A stretch of 64,000 nt of DNA, from contig NZ_JAELVS010000002.1 of the NCBI RefSeq assembly GCF_016427555.1, positions 186,001 to 250,000 of the forward strand. The letters are read 5' to 3'. Positions 25,731 through 34,987 of this stretch are shown here, piece after piece. The stretch comes from Marinobacter litoralis (lineage in GTDB: Bacteria > Pseudomonadota > Gammaproteobacteria > Pseudomonadales > Oleiphilaceae). The notes under the pieces were generated by a model. It saw only the letters and a list, made by a program, of their open reading frames with translations, did not search any database and was not told where the DNA came from. The number at the start of each line of letters is the position of its first letter. Within the stretch, counting starts at the first letter, position 1. Both the position numbers and the translations under genes were made by a program.

Positions 25731-27158
25731 TTAACGAGGTCTTGGACCCACAAATCGGCTTTCGGTTTCAAGTTGCAGCGATGGATCGGTTTTTGACTCT
25801 GCCCGGAAGCTGATGGTGTTGTTGGTTTGCTCAATCGATTCCGGAACCACATCAACAACGGTGGGCAGCGACAGGTTTTCACCGCTTTTAATCTTTACGC
25901 TGGTCTGGGTGAGAATACGGATCCCTTCCATGCCATCGACCGACAGCTCAAACGTTTGTGGGATCTCTGTCATATTCTGTAGTTTCAACGTGAACGAGTT
26001 TTCGACACGACCTTCGCCATTAAATTTAAAGAGAGCGCCGCGATCCCGGATGACCTCAAGTTTGGCGGGCACGCGAGTGGCGATAATGTACCCAACCGCA
26101 CCAATCATGACGGCCAGCAAAAGCCCGTAGCCAAAGGTGCGGGGGCGAAGCAGTTTAGAGGTTTTTCCTTCGAGTTCGTTTTCCGTGGTGTAACGGATCA
26201 GGCCTTTCGGATAATCCATTTTCTCCATGATCTCGTCGCAGGCATCAATGCACAGAGCGCAGCCAATACATTCGTATTGAAGGCCGTCTCGGATATCGAT
26301 ACCGGTAGGGCAGACCTGTACACACTGCTCGCAGTCGATGCAGTCGCCCAGCCCCACCTCTTCGGGATCAACGCCTTTTTTGCGTTTGCCCCGAGGCTCT
26401 CCCCGGTTCGGGTCGTAAGATACGATGCGAGTGTTTTCATCGAACATGACCGACTGGAATCGGGCGTAAGGGCACATGTACAAACAGACCTGCTCTCGCA
26501 TCCAGCCGGCGTTCAGGTAAGTTGCGACAGTGAAAAACGCAACCCAGAAATACGCCCAGCCGTTTGCTTGCAGTGTAATCATGTCCACGATCAGCTCGCG
26601 GATGGGGTAGAAATAACCAATGAAGGTGATGCCGGTGGCCAATGCGACGATCAGCCAAAGCGTATGCTTGATGGTTTTCTTGGTGATCTTCTCGGCCGAG
26701 TTGGGGCTCTTATCGAGCTTGATCCGCTTGTTGCGGTTGCCTTCAACTTTTTCTTCAATCCACATGAAGATAAAAGTCCAGACGGTTTGCGGGCAGGTAT
26801 AGCCACACCAGACGCGTCCGAACAAGGTAGTGATGAAAAACAAGCCAAATGCCGAGATGATCAGCATGGCCGATAGCAAAAAGAAATCCTTCGGGTAGAA
26901 GGTGGTTCCGTACAGATGGAATTCCCGGGCCGGGAGATCGAAGTGGATCAGCGGCTGACCGTCCAGCGTCAACCAGGCAAAAACAAAGTACATGCCCATG
27001 AGGGCCACAAGGCTGACGTTCCGGATTCTCTGGAATAGTCCTTTAACTTCTTTGACGTAGATCTTTTCTCGACTTTCGTAAAGGTCGTAGGTTCCGGAGT
27101 TTTTGTTGTTGTCGGAAGGGCTAGGGTCTACCTGCTTTACAGGAATCTGCTTGCTCAT
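25731..27158 (-). CDS. ccoG: Cytochrome c oxidase accessory protein CcoG
   Basis: Membrane iron-sulfur protein that reduces copper for CcoN assembly. From the ATG at 27158 with its GGGAGG site the product is 475 residues; the longer frame adds 21 unsupported residues. Several membrane segments lie between about 48 and 215. Two ferredoxin-type clusters are bound by Cys273/276/279/283 and Cys297/300/303/307. A C-terminal immunoglobulin-like domain follows a last membrane helix. It is separated from ccoP by 136 nt containing a terminator-like hairpin, so it may be partly uncoupled from ccoNOQP. Confidence 0.95.
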   Translation of the reverse strand: MSKQIPVKQVDPSPSDNNKNSGTYDLYESREKIYVKEVKGLFQRIRNVSLVALMGMYFVFAWLTLDGQPLIHFDLPAREFHLYGTTFYPKDFFLLSAMLIISAFGLFFITTLFGRVWCGYTCPQTVWTFIFMWIEEKVEGNRNKRIKLDKSPNSAEKITKKTIKHTLWLIVALATGITFIGYFYPIRELIVDMITLQANGWAYFWVAFFTVATYLNAGWMREQVCLYMCPYARFQSVMFDENTRIVSYDPNRGEPRGKRKKGVDPEEVGLGDCIDCEQCVQVCPTGIDIRDGLQYECIGCALCIDACDEIMEKMDYPKGLIRYTTENELEGKTSKLLRPRTFGYGLLLAVMIGAVGYIIATRVPAKLEVIRDRGALFKFNGEGRVENSFTLKLQNMTEIPQTFELSVDGMEGIRILTQTSVKIKSGENLSLPTVVDVVPESIEQTNNTISFRAESKTDPSLQLETESRFVGPRPR

Positions 27159-27253
27159 GGATACCTCCCGGTAAATAAACGTGCTGGGAGCGGGCCTCGG
27201 AGGGTCTGCGGATCTTTTCAAGCCTGTACCCGCAGGGCAGATACAGGGTTGAA

Positions 27254-27284
27254 AAGACCAAGCCGGGGATTAGTCACCCCCGGC
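27254..27284 (-). terminator. Terminator-like hairpin between ccoP and ccoG
   Basis: Reading leftward, GCCGGGG/CCCCGGC arms (27278-27284 and 27262-27268) surround a 9-nt loop and are followed by a mixed pyrimidine stretch with TCTTTT. It could end or attenuate ccoNOQP transcripts before ccoGHIS. Confidence 0.5.
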
Positions 27285-27294
27285 CGGGTTTGAT

Positions 27295-28185
27295 TCAGTT
27301 GGACAAGCTGTAAACGTATGCTGCCAGGATATGAATCTGGTCATCAGTCAGACGGCCTTCCTGTGCAGGCATCTGGTTCTGGCGACCGTTGACAACGGTC
27401 TCTTTGATCCACTCGTAGGTGGAGCCGTAGAGCCAAATGTTGTCGGTCAGGTTAGGTGCGCCAACCGCCTGCATGCCGGTACCATCCGCACCGTGACATG
27501 CGGTACAGGCTTGCGCGAACACAGCGGCACCGGCTTCTGCGGCTTCAGCATCCTTCTCACGGCCACTGAAGCTCAGAACGTAATTAACCACCTGGTCAAC
27601 CTGTTCATTGGTCATGTTCGGCATGACGCCCTTGGGAGTCATGTTGCCCTGGCGACCTTTCGCAATCGAGTGCAGGATTTGCTCGGGCTCACCGCCCCAC
27701 AGCCAGTCGTCATCGGTCAGGTTCGGGAAACCAACCTGTCCGCGAGCTGCCGTTCCGTGACATACGGAGCAGTTGTTCGCAAACAGGCGCTGACCGATTT
27801 TCATGGCGTCTTCGTTCTGAGCGAGTTCGGGAATGGGTGTTTCGCCAAACTGCGCATAGATCGGGCCATACTTCTCTTCAGCTTCCTGTACTTCAGCTTC
27901 CCATTGGTTGGTGGAAGTCCAACCCAGTAGACCCTCGTAGTTGCCCAGTCCCGGATAGAGTGCCAGGTAGCCCAGGGCGAACACACAGGTGCCAAGGTAC
28001 AGATAGAACCACCACTTGGGCAGCGGGTTGTCATATTCTTCGATGCCATCGTAAGAGTGGCCAGTAGTGTTTTCGGTTTCGGTGTCGTTTGTCTGCCCTT
28101 TGCGGGTGGCCAACAGCAGCCAAGCACAGCCGAATATGGTACCGAGCACGATCACGATGACCCAGACGCTCCAAAAGGTACTCAT
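27295..28185 (-). CDS. ccoP: cbb3 oxidase diheme cytochrome c subunit CcoP
   Basis: Electron-transfer subunit of cbb3 oxidase. The product is 296 residues, with two N-terminal membrane helices (about 5-26 and 57-80). Two c-type heme sites follow, CSVCH at 139-143 and CTACH at 227-231. Candidate axial Met residues lie after each site (for example TPKGVMP). It overlaps ccoQ by 4 nt. Confidence 0.96.
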   Translation of the reverse strand: MSTFWSVWVIVIVLGTIFGCAWLLLATRKGQTNDTETENTTGHSYDGIEEYDNPLPKWWFYLYLGTCVFALGYLALYPGLGNYEGLLGWTSTNQWEAEVQEAEEKYGPIYAQFGETPIPELAQNEDAMKIGQRLFANNCSVCHGTAARGQVGFPNLTDDDWLWGGEPEQILHSIAKGRQGNMTPKGVMPNMTNEQVDQVVNYVLSFSGREKDAEAAEAGAAVFAQACTACHGADGTGMQAVGAPNLTDNIWLYGSTYEWIKETVVNGRQNQMPAQEGRLTDDQIHILAAYVYSLSN

Positions 28186-28367
28186 TGTTTTTTCTCCGTT
28201 TTTTCCTGTTCGAGCGTACGCTTATCCACTTCGTCATCATCGAAGGGCAGGTGTGCCGCCTCTTCATTGGCCTTCTTGCGGTGGGCGCTGTACGCCCACC
28301 AGATGATGCCGAAGAAAGCTGCCATTACCAATAGAGAGTGAATTCCGCGTAACTCATTGATATCCAT
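28182..28367 (-). CDS. ccoQ: cbb3 oxidase small subunit CcoQ
   Basis: Small membrane subunit of 61 residues that stabilises the oxidase. One membrane helix (about 10-28, SLLVMAAFFGIIWWAYS) is followed by a basic and then acidic tail. It lies 4 nt after ccoO and overlaps ccoP by 4 nt, matching the fixed ccoNOQP order. Confidence 0.92.
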   Translation of the reverse strand: MDINELRGIHSLLVMAAFFGIIWWAYSAHRKKANEEAAHLPFDDDEVDKRTLEQEKTEKKQ

Positions 28368-28371
28368 GGGA

Positions 28372-28980
28372 TCACCGTTTCTCTGAAAGCACGGTGCCTA
28401 ACTGCTGCAGGTACGCGACCAATGCTTCGATTTCAAATTTACCCTTCAGCTCATCGGCTGCGCTGGCAATTTGCTCGTCGGTATAGGGAACGCCAAGAGT
28501 CTGCAGGGTTTTCATGCGTGCTTCGATAGAACCGTGGTCTGCACGATTCTCGAACAGCCATGGAAACGCGGGCATGTTGGACTCGGGTACCACGCTGCGA
28601 GGGTCAAACAGGTGCTGGCGCTGCCAGGCATCTGAGTAACGGCCGCCAACGCGGGCCAGATCAGGCCCTGTGCGCTTGGAACCCCACAGGAACGGACGAT
28701 CGTATACGAATTCGCCCGCAACGGAGTAGTGACCATAGCGCTCGGTTTCCGCACGGAAAGGACGGATCTGCTGGGTATGGCACACGTGGCAGCCTTCGCG
28801 GATGTAGATGTCCCGGCCTTCCAGTTCCAGCGCAGACAGAGGCTCAAGGCCTTCAATGGGCTGGTTCACTTCTTTGTGGAAGAACAGGGGAACAACTTCA
28901 GCCAGGAAGCCACCGCTGATTGTGAGAATAATCAGCACAATCATCAGGCCAAGGTTTTTCTCGATAGTTTCGTGATTCAT
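28372..28980 (-). CDS. ccoO: cbb3 oxidase monoheme cytochrome c subunit CcoO
   Basis: Membrane-anchored cytochrome c of 202 residues. An N-terminal helix (about 10-34) is followed by the heme site CHVCH at 64-68 and the conserved [18 protein letters not shown] stretch. Cognate axial Met candidates lie in SNMPAFPW. It lies 15 nt after ccoN. Confidence 0.96.
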   Translation of the reverse strand: MNHETIEKNLGLMIVLIILTISGGFLAEVVPLFFHKEVNQPIEGLEPLSALELEGRDIYIREGCHVCHTQQIRPFRAETERYGHYSVAGEFVYDRPFLWGSKRTGPDLARVGGRYSDAWQRQHLFDPRSVVPESNMPAFPWLFENRADHGSIEARMKTLQTLGVPYTDEQIASAADELKGKFEIEALVAYLQQLGTVLSEKR

Positions 28981-28995
28981 CTGATCAATCTCCCC

Positions 28996-30426
28996 TTAGG
29001 CCGCCTGAGTTGCTGCATTGCTTTCAGCAGCCGCTTCTTTCTGACGCACGGTCATGTAAACGTTGTACGCCATGATCAGCATACCGGTCAGGAAGGTGGC
29101 TCCGCCGATGAAGCGAACCAGGTAGCCCGGGTAAGAAGCTTCCAGAGCCTCTACAAAGCTGTATGTCAGCGTGCCGTCTTCGTTAACCGCGCGCCACATC
29201 AGGCCTTGCATGATGCCGTTAACCCACATAGCGGCGATGTACAGGACAGTGCCGACAGTGGCCAGCCAGAAGTGAACGTTGATCAGCGCGGTGCTGTACA
29301 TTGCCTTCACACCCCAGAGTTTCGGGATCAGGTGGTAGATCGAACCGATACTGATCATGGCAACCCAGCCGAGTGCGCCGGAGTGGACGTGGCCGATGGT
29401 CCAGTCGGTGTTGTGGGACAAAGCGTTTACGGTCTTGATAGCCATCATCGGGCCTTCAAAGGTAGACATACCGTAGAAGGACAGAGACACCACCAGGAAG
29501 CGCAGAATCGGGTCAGTACGCAATTTGTGCCATGCGCCTGACAGAGTCATCATACCGTTGATCATGCCGCCCCAAGAAGGCGCCAGAAGAATCAGGGACA
29601 TAACCATGCCGGCAGTCTGAGCCCAGTCCGGCAGTGCAGAGTAGTGCAGGTGGTGGCCACCAGCCCATACGTAGGTAGCGATCAACGCCCAGAAGTGGAC
29701 GATGGACAGACGGTAGGAGTAGACAGGGCGATCAGCCTGCTTGGGAACGAAGTAGTACATCATTCCGAGGAAACCGGCGGTCAGGTAGAAACCTACGGCG
29801 TTGTGGCCGTACCACCACTGCATCATCGCGTCTGTGACGCCAGCATAGGCAGAGTAGGATTTGAACGCGGTTGCAGGTAGCGCCATGTTATTGAAAATAT
29901 GCAGCATGGCAACGGTCAGGATGAAGCCGCCGTAGAACCAGTTAGCTACGTAGATGTGAGGCGTGCTGCGCTTGGTGATCGTGCCAAAAAATACCAGTGC
30001 GTAGGTCACCCAAACAATGGTGATGGCGATGTCGATCGGCCATTCGAGTTCAGCGTACTCTTTGGTAGATGTCAGCCCCATCGGCAAGGTGATGACGGCT
30101 GCAATCAGAATGGCCTGCCAACCCCAGAAGGTAAACGCGGCCAAGCCATCAGAAATCAAGCGTGCCTGACAGGTTCGCTGAACAACATAGTAAGATGTTG
30201 CGAACAGGGCACTACCACCAAAACCGAAAATAACGGCGTTGGTGTGCAGCGGCCGCAGACGGCCGAAATGCGTGAAGGGAAGATCGAGGTTGAGAGTTGG
30301 CCAAACCAGCTGTGCTGCAATCAACACACCCAGAGACATGCCAACGATACCCCACACTACTGTCATGATGGCGAACTGTCTCACCACCGTGTAGTTGTAT
30401 GTCAGGTTTGCGTTTACTGTGCTCAT
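28996..30426 (-). CDS. ccoN: cbb3 oxidase catalytic subunit CcoN
   Basis: Heme-copper subunit that reduces oxygen to water with high affinity and pumps protons. The product is 476 residues with about 12 membrane helices. The metal ligands line up with known CcoN structures: His61 and His348 for heme b, His346 for heme b3, and His208, His258 and His259 for CuB, with the nearby Tyr252 in position for the cross-link. It is the first gene of ccoNOQP. Two FNR/ANR-like boxes upstream suggest induction at low oxygen. Confidence 0.97.
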   Translation of the reverse strand: MSTVNANLTYNYTVVRQFAIMTVVWGIVGMSLGVLIAAQLVWPTLNLDLPFTHFGRLRPLHTNAVIFGFGGSALFATSYYVVQRTCQARLISDGLAAFTFWGWQAILIAAVITLPMGLTSTKEYAELEWPIDIAITIVWVTYALVFFGTITKRSTPHIYVANWFYGGFILTVAMLHIFNNMALPATAFKSYSAYAGVTDAMMQWWYGHNAVGFYLTAGFLGMMYYFVPKQADRPVYSYRLSIVHFWALIATYVWAGGHHLHYSALPDWAQTAGMVMSLILLAPSWGGMINGMMTLSGAWHKLRTDPILRFLVVSLSFYGMSTFEGPMMAIKTVNALSHNTDWTIGHVHSGALGWVAMISIGSIYHLIPKLWGVKAMYSTALINVHFWLATVGTVLYIAAMWVNGIMQGLMWRAVNEDGTLTYSFVEALEASYPGYLVRFIGGATFLTGMLIMAYNVYMTVRQKEAAAESNAATQAA

Positions 30427-30469
30427 AGCCTTACCAATGGGTTCAGGATGGGGAAATTATGCGGTCGCA

Positions 30470-30475
30470 AGTATG
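30470..30475 (-). promoter_or_regulatory. Candidate -10 box of ccoN
   Basis: CATACT on the minus strand matches TATAAT at four of six positions. It lies where a class II FNR-type promoter would need it if the proximal box (centre 30504.5) is at -41.5. Confidence 0.45.
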
Positions 30476-30497
30476 GAGAAACCATGACCCCTTTGCA

Positions 30498-30511
30498 ATG
30501 ACTCAAGTCAA
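30498..30511 (-). promoter_or_regulatory. Proximal FNR/ANR-like box upstream of ccoN
   Basis: Minus-strand TTGAC-N4-GTCAT resembles the FNR/ANR consensus TTGAT-N4-ATCAA, with a C in place of T in the left half. The centre is 78 nt upstream of the ccoN start and about 41.5 nt from the start site predicted by the CATACT -10. Confidence 0.5.
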
Positions 30512-30514
30512 CTA

Positions 30515-30528
30515 CTGACATTCGTCAA
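30515..30528 (-). promoter_or_regulatory. Distal FNR/ANR-like box upstream of ccoN
   Basis: Minus-strand TTGAC-N4-GTCAG is a second box of the same type, 17 nt (centre to centre) further upstream. It also lies about 87 nt before the divergent hydrolase gene and could act on both. Confidence 0.45.
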
Positions 30529-30614
30529 ATTTGCCATAATCGGCAGCGTTGCCAGTGGGTTGGCGTAGATTCCTGTTTCTTAAAAGGGTCTTGCGGGTTT
30601 TTCTCAAGGCGCTA

Positions 30615-31292
30615 ATGATACCGCCAGATAAGTTGAAGGTGAATGTTGTGGTCCGATTTACCAGTAAAAGCTATGCGAACGGGGCAAAAACCGTCTTGAT
30701 TCTTGCTCATGGAGCGGGAGCGCCGGCCGATTCGCCCTTTATGGAACAATTAGCCGAAGCATTGGAGTGGCAGGAGATTGCCTGTGTTCGGTTTGAGTTT
30801 CCTTATATGCAAAAACGTCGGGAAGATGGAAAGAAGCGGCCTCCTGACAGAGCGCCTGTGTTGCTGGAGGCGTTTAGGAAACAGATTCGGCAGGTTCGTG
30901 CCGAGGTGGGGCCCGATTGTCGGGTGGTGATTGGCGGTAAATCGATGGGCGGACGGATGGCCTCCGTGGTGGCCAGCGAAGACAATGTCGATGCTGTCGT
31001 TTGTTTTGGTTACCCCTTCCATCCACCGGGAAAGCTTGATCGATGGCGTCTTGATCATCTTCCGGCTGTAACCTGTCCACTCCTGGTGGTGCAGGGAACG
31101 CGAGATCCTTTCGGGAAGCCTGAAGAGCTAATTGCGCAGGGCGAGATAGACGGTATAACACAACTTTGTTGGCTCGACGGCGGCAACCACGATTTCGCGA
31201 CCTTGAAAAAGCATCCGGCTGACCAGTCTGATCTGATTCGCCAAGCGGCTGAGCTGACCCGACAGTTTTTGACTGATCACGGCGTGATGTGA
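30615..31292 (+). CDS. Alpha/beta hydrolase (Tex30/KANL3-like, dienelactone-hydrolase type)
   Basis: Cytoplasmic hydrolase of unknown substrate. From the ATG at 30615 with AAGG upstream the product is 225 residues; a TTG at 30549 gives a longer form that is less likely. The nucleophile elbow GGKSMGG places Ser at 110, with Asp164 in QGTRDPFG and His192 in GGNHDF completing the triad. The HGAGAPADS oxyanion region near 32-40 is typical of this group. It overlaps the convergent diguanylate cyclase gene by 16 nt. Confidence 0.85.
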   Translation: MIPPDKLKVNVVVRFTSKSYANGAKTVLILAHGAGAPADSPFMEQLAEALEWQEIACVRFEFPYMQKRREDGKKRPPDRAPVLLEAFRKQIRQVRAEVGPDCRVVIGGKSMGGRMASVVASEDNVDAVVCFGYPFHPPGKLDRWRLDHLPAVTCPLLVVQGTRDPFGKPEELIAQGEIDGITQLCWLDGGNHDFATLKKHPADQSDLIRQAAELTRQFLTDHGVM

Positions 31293-33145
31293 GGCGCGGT
31301 TTCCGCGAATGTGAGGGTGTCCCGGCCCCGGTGTTTTGACGCATAAAGCGCTTCATCCGCGCTTTGAAACAAGGCTTGGGCATTCTTGTGGCCGGCCAGC
31401 TCTGCGAGCCCTGCGCTCAGGGTGATGGTAATCTGGCTGCCATCTGGTGCGCGAACAGGTGTGTTGCGCATGGTTTTCAGAATGTCGTTGCACAGGCGGG
31501 CCGCCCCCTCAATGTCTGTGTCAGGCAGCAGAAGCGCAAACTCTTCACCACCAAACCGTACGGCAACGTCACGGGGGCGTTTCACGTGATCGGTCAGAAT
31601 TCCGGCAATCATTCGCAAGCAGGCGTCGCCGAAATCGTGCCCCCAGGTATCATTGACTCGTTTGAAGTGGTCGGCATCTAGTAAGGCCAGGGTTAATGGT
31701 TTGCCTGTCCGCTGTGCCTCAAGGCACAGTTCGGGCAGCAAATTATCCATGTGCCTTCTATTATGTAATCCGGTAAGCGCGTCGTTTAGACTAAGGGCTT
31801 CCAGCTTGCGATTTGCCTGTTCAAGCCGGTACATGGCGGTACGCAACTGGTAGGTTCGTTCGTGAACTTTTACTTCGAGTTCGTTGCGGGCCTGATGCTC
31901 GATACCGAGTAGTTTTTCATTTAACAGGCGCCAGCGTTGAACCAATGCGTAGTTCAGGAGCACGACTTGCGCGCCGACCACGGCCTGCATCATCACTTCT
32001 CTGGCCTGATAATCGCCCATATAGCCGAATGCAGCTGCTGCATATATTAGGCTGCCGGCGACCATGACCATCCATGCGGCGAGGTACCAGAACGCAGGCT
32101 GGTAACCGCCACGCCAGCGAATGGTTGCAATTATGGACAGGAGCAGGATCACCGCCAAAAGGAAAATGGTGTTGATCTGTATGGATGTTGAATAGGGTAT
32201 AACGCAAGTCAGAGCCAGCAAGCCTGCTGCACACCATGCCAACACGCGCAGTGATTTTCCTGATCGGGTACGCCGGGGAACTTCTAGAAACGACCATCCA
32301 AACAGAATCATGGCCAACGCAATGACGCCAAGCAGGAACGGGATGGACAGGTTCGCCATATAAAAGTTGTCGGGCCAGAAATATTGATTCGCAAAACCGC
32401 CCATGGCGAACAGAAACATCGCCATTGAAGCAGTGTAAAAAGCGTTGAGGAAATAGTAGCGGGTGCCGGAGCTGGCATATAACAGAAGGTTGAAGACCGC
32501 GAGTATGACCAGGGCCCCATAAAACAGGCCGTGGATCAAAGTAAGGTGGTTGCTTTGTTCAATGGCTTCGTCTGGCGTCATCAGGCTCAAAGGCACATTG
32601 AGAGCGCCGCTGCTGTGCACGCGTATGTAGAGGGTGGTCGTTTCGTTTTCTGCCAGCGTGATGGGTAGCAGGTAATACCGGTAATCGATGCCGCGGCTTT
32701 CGAACGGGAAATGGTCCCCTGTTTTCAGAGGGGAAGGCGTAGTTGCCCCGCTGTGGGGGCCTGGCTTTTGCCAGAAGGTGATTTCGTCGAGCGGCGGGTA
32801 GTTCAGCATCAGGTACCAGCGGCTTTGGGAGTCGCCGGGATTGTTGAGCCTGAGCTTTATCCAATAGATTGCTTTGGTATGGCTGAAAACCAGATCATTA
32901 CCTGCTGAAGAGCGCCACTCTAGGGATTGAGGAAGTTGCTGCGGCGATAACGCAGAATGTGCGGGCTCGCCGGGGTTAGTAACCGCATAGCACAGATAAT
33001 GATTGATCGATTGACGGGCATGTTTATCGTCAACAGCCAGAGTCGGGCATTGGGTCTGAGCGAGGACGTTTGAGACCAGAAATAGATTCGCCAGAACGAG
33101 GAGAGTTATGAAACTCCGAAACCGTGTGCCGAGCATCGTAGGCAT
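31277..33145 (-). CDS. Membrane diguanylate cyclase with 7TMR-DISM sensor
   Basis: Predicted to make cyclic di-GMP in response to a periplasmic or membrane signal. Starting at 33145 (33136 is nearly as good) the product is about 622 residues. It has a signal peptide (ending near NVLAQT), a periplasmic 7TMR-DISMED2 domain, seven membrane helices, a coiled-coil linker (EHQARNELEVKVHERTYQL) and a GGDEF domain. The active site reads GGEEF, and the RPRD inhibitory site sits five residues before it, so the enzyme is probably active and feedback-inhibited. A TATAAT at 33168-33173 (minus) favours these starts over an in-frame codon at 33184. The output is unknown. Confidence 0.9.
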   Translation of the reverse strand: MPTMLGTRFRSFITLLVLANLFLVSNVLAQTQCPTLAVDDKHARQSINHYLCYAVTNPGEPAHSALSPQQLPQSLEWRSSAGNDLVFSHTKAIYWIKLRLNNPGDSQSRWYLMLNYPPLDEITFWQKPGPHSGATTPSPLKTGDHFPFESRGIDYRYYLLPITLAENETTTLYIRVHSSGALNVPLSLMTPDEAIEQSNHLTLIHGLFYGALVILAVFNLLLYASSGTRYYFLNAFYTASMAMFLFAMGGFANQYFWPDNFYMANLSIPFLLGVIALAMILFGWSFLEVPRRTRSGKSLRVLAWCAAGLLALTCVIPYSTSIQINTIFLLAVILLLSIIATIRWRGGYQPAFWYLAAWMVMVAGSLIYAAAAFGYMGDYQAREVMMQAVVGAQVVLLNYALVQRWRLLNEKLLGIEHQARNELEVKVHERTYQLRTAMYRLEQANRKLEALSLNDALTGLHNRRHMDNLLPELCLEAQRTGKPLTLALLDADHFKRVNDTWGHDFGDACLRMIAGILTDHVKRPRDVAVRFGGEEFALLLPDTDIEGAARLCNDILKTMRNTPVRAPDGSQITITLSAGLAELAGHKNAQALFQSADEALYASKHRGRDTLTFAETAPHITP

Positions 33146-33167
33146 TATCTGTTTAAAATGAGGCGCA

Positions 33168-33173
33168 ATTATA
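33168..33173 (-). promoter_or_regulatory. Candidate -10 box of the diguanylate cyclase gene
   Basis: A perfect TATAAT on the minus strand lies 23 nt before the chosen start. The -35 at 17 nt is poor. Confidence 0.4.
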
Positions 33174-33266
33174 GCGAGAGTCATGACGCATTGGTGTTAA
33201 GCAGGTTGAATTTCATGCTTGTCGATGTGCCAGAAATTCGGCGTAAAACGAGTACATAGGTCATTA

Positions 33267-34343
33267 ATGCAACAGATTATGTTGATATGCCGGCCAGGCT
33301 TTGAGGCAGAGGCCGGTCAGGAGTTGATGGATCAGGCCGCCGAGAAGGGTATTTATGGTTACTTCCAGCCCGAACGGAATTCCGGGCAGGTCCGCTTCAC
33401 GATCGCTGGTGGCGAAACCGGCCGGGATATGATGGACCGGGTTCCTTTACAGGGGTTGGTGTTCACCCGCGATTGGTTCGCACTGATCGGTGAGTGCGAA
33501 CTGCCGGTTACGGATAGGGTAGGGGCAATCATTGAATTTCTGAAGGACTGTGAATGGTCGGGCGAGCACTGTGCTCGCGTTGACGTGCGGTTGCCCGAGA
33601 ATAACGACGATAAGGATCTGGGCAACTTTGCGCGTAAATGGGTTGCGCCCTTGTCGAGAGGGCTTCGCGACGCGGGCTTGTTAAAGCGGGATGCGAAGGC
33701 GTCGTCCAAAGCTCGCCTCGAAGTGCTACTCGGTGATTTTGAAACGGCAGTCGTCGGCTTTAGCCTGGAAGACAATCGTTCTCCTTTCCCTGACGGTATC
33801 CTTCGTTTGCGCTTGCCTGCCTCCGCGCCGAGCCGTTCCGCATTAAAGCTGGAAGAAGCCTGGAAGGTGTTTTTGCCCAAGGCCCGCTGGCTGGATTATC
33901 TCGGCGGTGGTAAAAAAGCGGTTGATCTCGGGGCCGCTCCGGGTGGTTGGACCTGGCAGTTGGTGCAGCAGGGGATGCTGGTCTCGGCGGTTGATAACGG
34001 GCCGATGAACCCCGAATTGATGGCTAGTGGTCACGTTGAGCACGTGGTAGCCGATGGTTACAACTGGCAGCCGAAGCGTGCCGTAGACTGGATGGTGTGT
34101 GACATCATCGATAAACCCCAGCGCACAGCCCGGTTGGCGGTCGATTGGTTGGCAGGCCGGCTTTGCCGTTACACCGTGTTCAATCTCAAGCTACCGATGA
34201 AAAAACGGTATGAGGAGTGGCTTGTGTGCCGGGACATCATCGTTCGCGGGTTAGAGGATGCGGGCCTCAACTGCACGTTCAAGGCCCGCCATTTGTATCA
34301 TGATCGCGAAGAGATCACTTGCTTTATTGAACGGCTCGAATAG
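33267..34343 (+). CDS. rlmM: 23S rRNA 2'-O-ribose methyltransferase RlmM
   Basis: Methylates C2498 of 23S rRNA (E. coli numbering) with SAM. From the ATG at 33267 with AGG upstream the product is 358 residues. The N-terminal THUMP-like region (QQIMLICRPGFEAEAG) is followed by the Rossmann methyltransferase domain with VDLGAAPGGWTWQL as SAM motif I, near residue 220-233, and a KLPMKKRYEEW region carrying the catalytic Lys. It ends 5 nt from the convergent small gene. Confidence 0.94.
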   Translation: MQQIMLICRPGFEAEAGQELMDQAAEKGIYGYFQPERNSGQVRFTIAGGETGRDMMDRVPLQGLVFTRDWFALIGECELPVTDRVGAIIEFLKDCEWSGEHCARVDVRLPENNDDKDLGNFARKWVAPLSRGLRDAGLLKRDAKASSKARLEVLLGDFETAVVGFSLEDNRSPFPDGILRLRLPASAPSRSALKLEEAWKVFLPKARWLDYLGGGKKAVDLGAAPGGWTWQLVQQGMLVSAVDNGPMNPELMASGHVEHVVADGYNWQPKRAVDWMVCDIIDKPQRTARLAVDWLAGRLCRYTVFNLKLPMKKRYEEWLVCRDIIVRGLEDAGLNCTFKARHLYHDREEITCFIERLE

Positions 34344-34348
34344 AGTTC

Positions 34349-34642
34349 TCAGGGCATGGGGCTTTGGTGCAAGACAGTAATGTGCTCATCCTGATCCATC
34401 ATGGGCACCAACTCTGCCATCAGATCTTTGCGTTCTTCCGAGCTGTACCAACGGTCCCAGTCAAGTTCGGAGCGCCAGTTGGCCAGAGTAATGCGGTGGT
34501 TAGGGTCTTTGCTGTCTACCAGAGTTTCGCCTGAGATAAAGCCGGGAGCACTGACCGCGTGTTGAAGCACCTTTCGGGCGCGATCTTCGTAAGCAGCTTC
34601 AAGCGTCTCGGCAATGTGGCGTTCAATCAAAACCCGAATCAT
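34349..34642 (-). CDS. Antibiotic biosynthesis monooxygenase-like (ABM) protein
   Basis: Small protein of 97 residues from the ATG at 34642, which has a GGGAG ribosome site. The ferredoxin-like ABM fold is suggested by the start MIRVLIERHIAET, the central PGFISGETLVD and NHRITLANWRSELDWDRWYSS. Members act on varied small molecules or bind heme; no substrate can be named. Confidence 0.75.
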   Translation of the reverse strand: MIRVLIERHIAETLEAAYEDRARKVLQHAVSAPGFISGETLVDSKDPNHRITLANWRSELDWDRWYSSEERKDLMAELVPMMDQDEHITVLHQSPMP

Positions 34643-34724
34643 GTAAGTCTCCCGTTTTTTCGTTGCTATAAACAATAATTTAGCACCGAATTCTTAAAAT
34701 CACGAGAACTAGAGGAAGTCACCT

Positions 34725-34967
34725 TTGGCGGATCAGAATTTTCACGCGGAATTGGATACACGAGGCTTGTTTTGTCCTGAACCGGTAATGATGTTGCACA
34801 CGCGCATCACCGACGTTGAGGTTGGCCAAGTATTGAAAGTCATTGCCACCGACCCCTCCACCACTCGGGATATACCGCGCTTTTGCCAGTTTTTGGGCCA
34901 CGAGTTGATCGAACATGAAGAACAGGGCGGGGAGTTTGTTTACCTGATCAAGCGGTGCGAGGCTTGA
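34725..34967 (+). CDS. tusA: Sulfur carrier protein TusA
   Basis: Carries persulfide sulfur from IscS towards tRNA thiolation by MnmA, through other Tus proteins. The product is 80 residues, starting at a TTG (34725) chosen because AGAGGAAG lies at the right distance and the N-terminus then matches TusA. The active Cys17 is in [13 protein letters not shown]. MnmA is encoded in this window but far away. Confidence 0.92.
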   Translation: MADQNFHAELDTRGLFCPEPVMMLHTRITDVEVGQVLKVIATDPSTTRDIPRFCQFLGHELIEHEEQGGEFVYLIKRCEA

Positions 34968-34987
34968 CCAGGCAATGATGACTAACT

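Noticed and set aside
28729..29541. Open frame antisense to ccoO and ccoN
   Set aside because: It overlaps two certain genes in the opposite direction and has no protein-like features.
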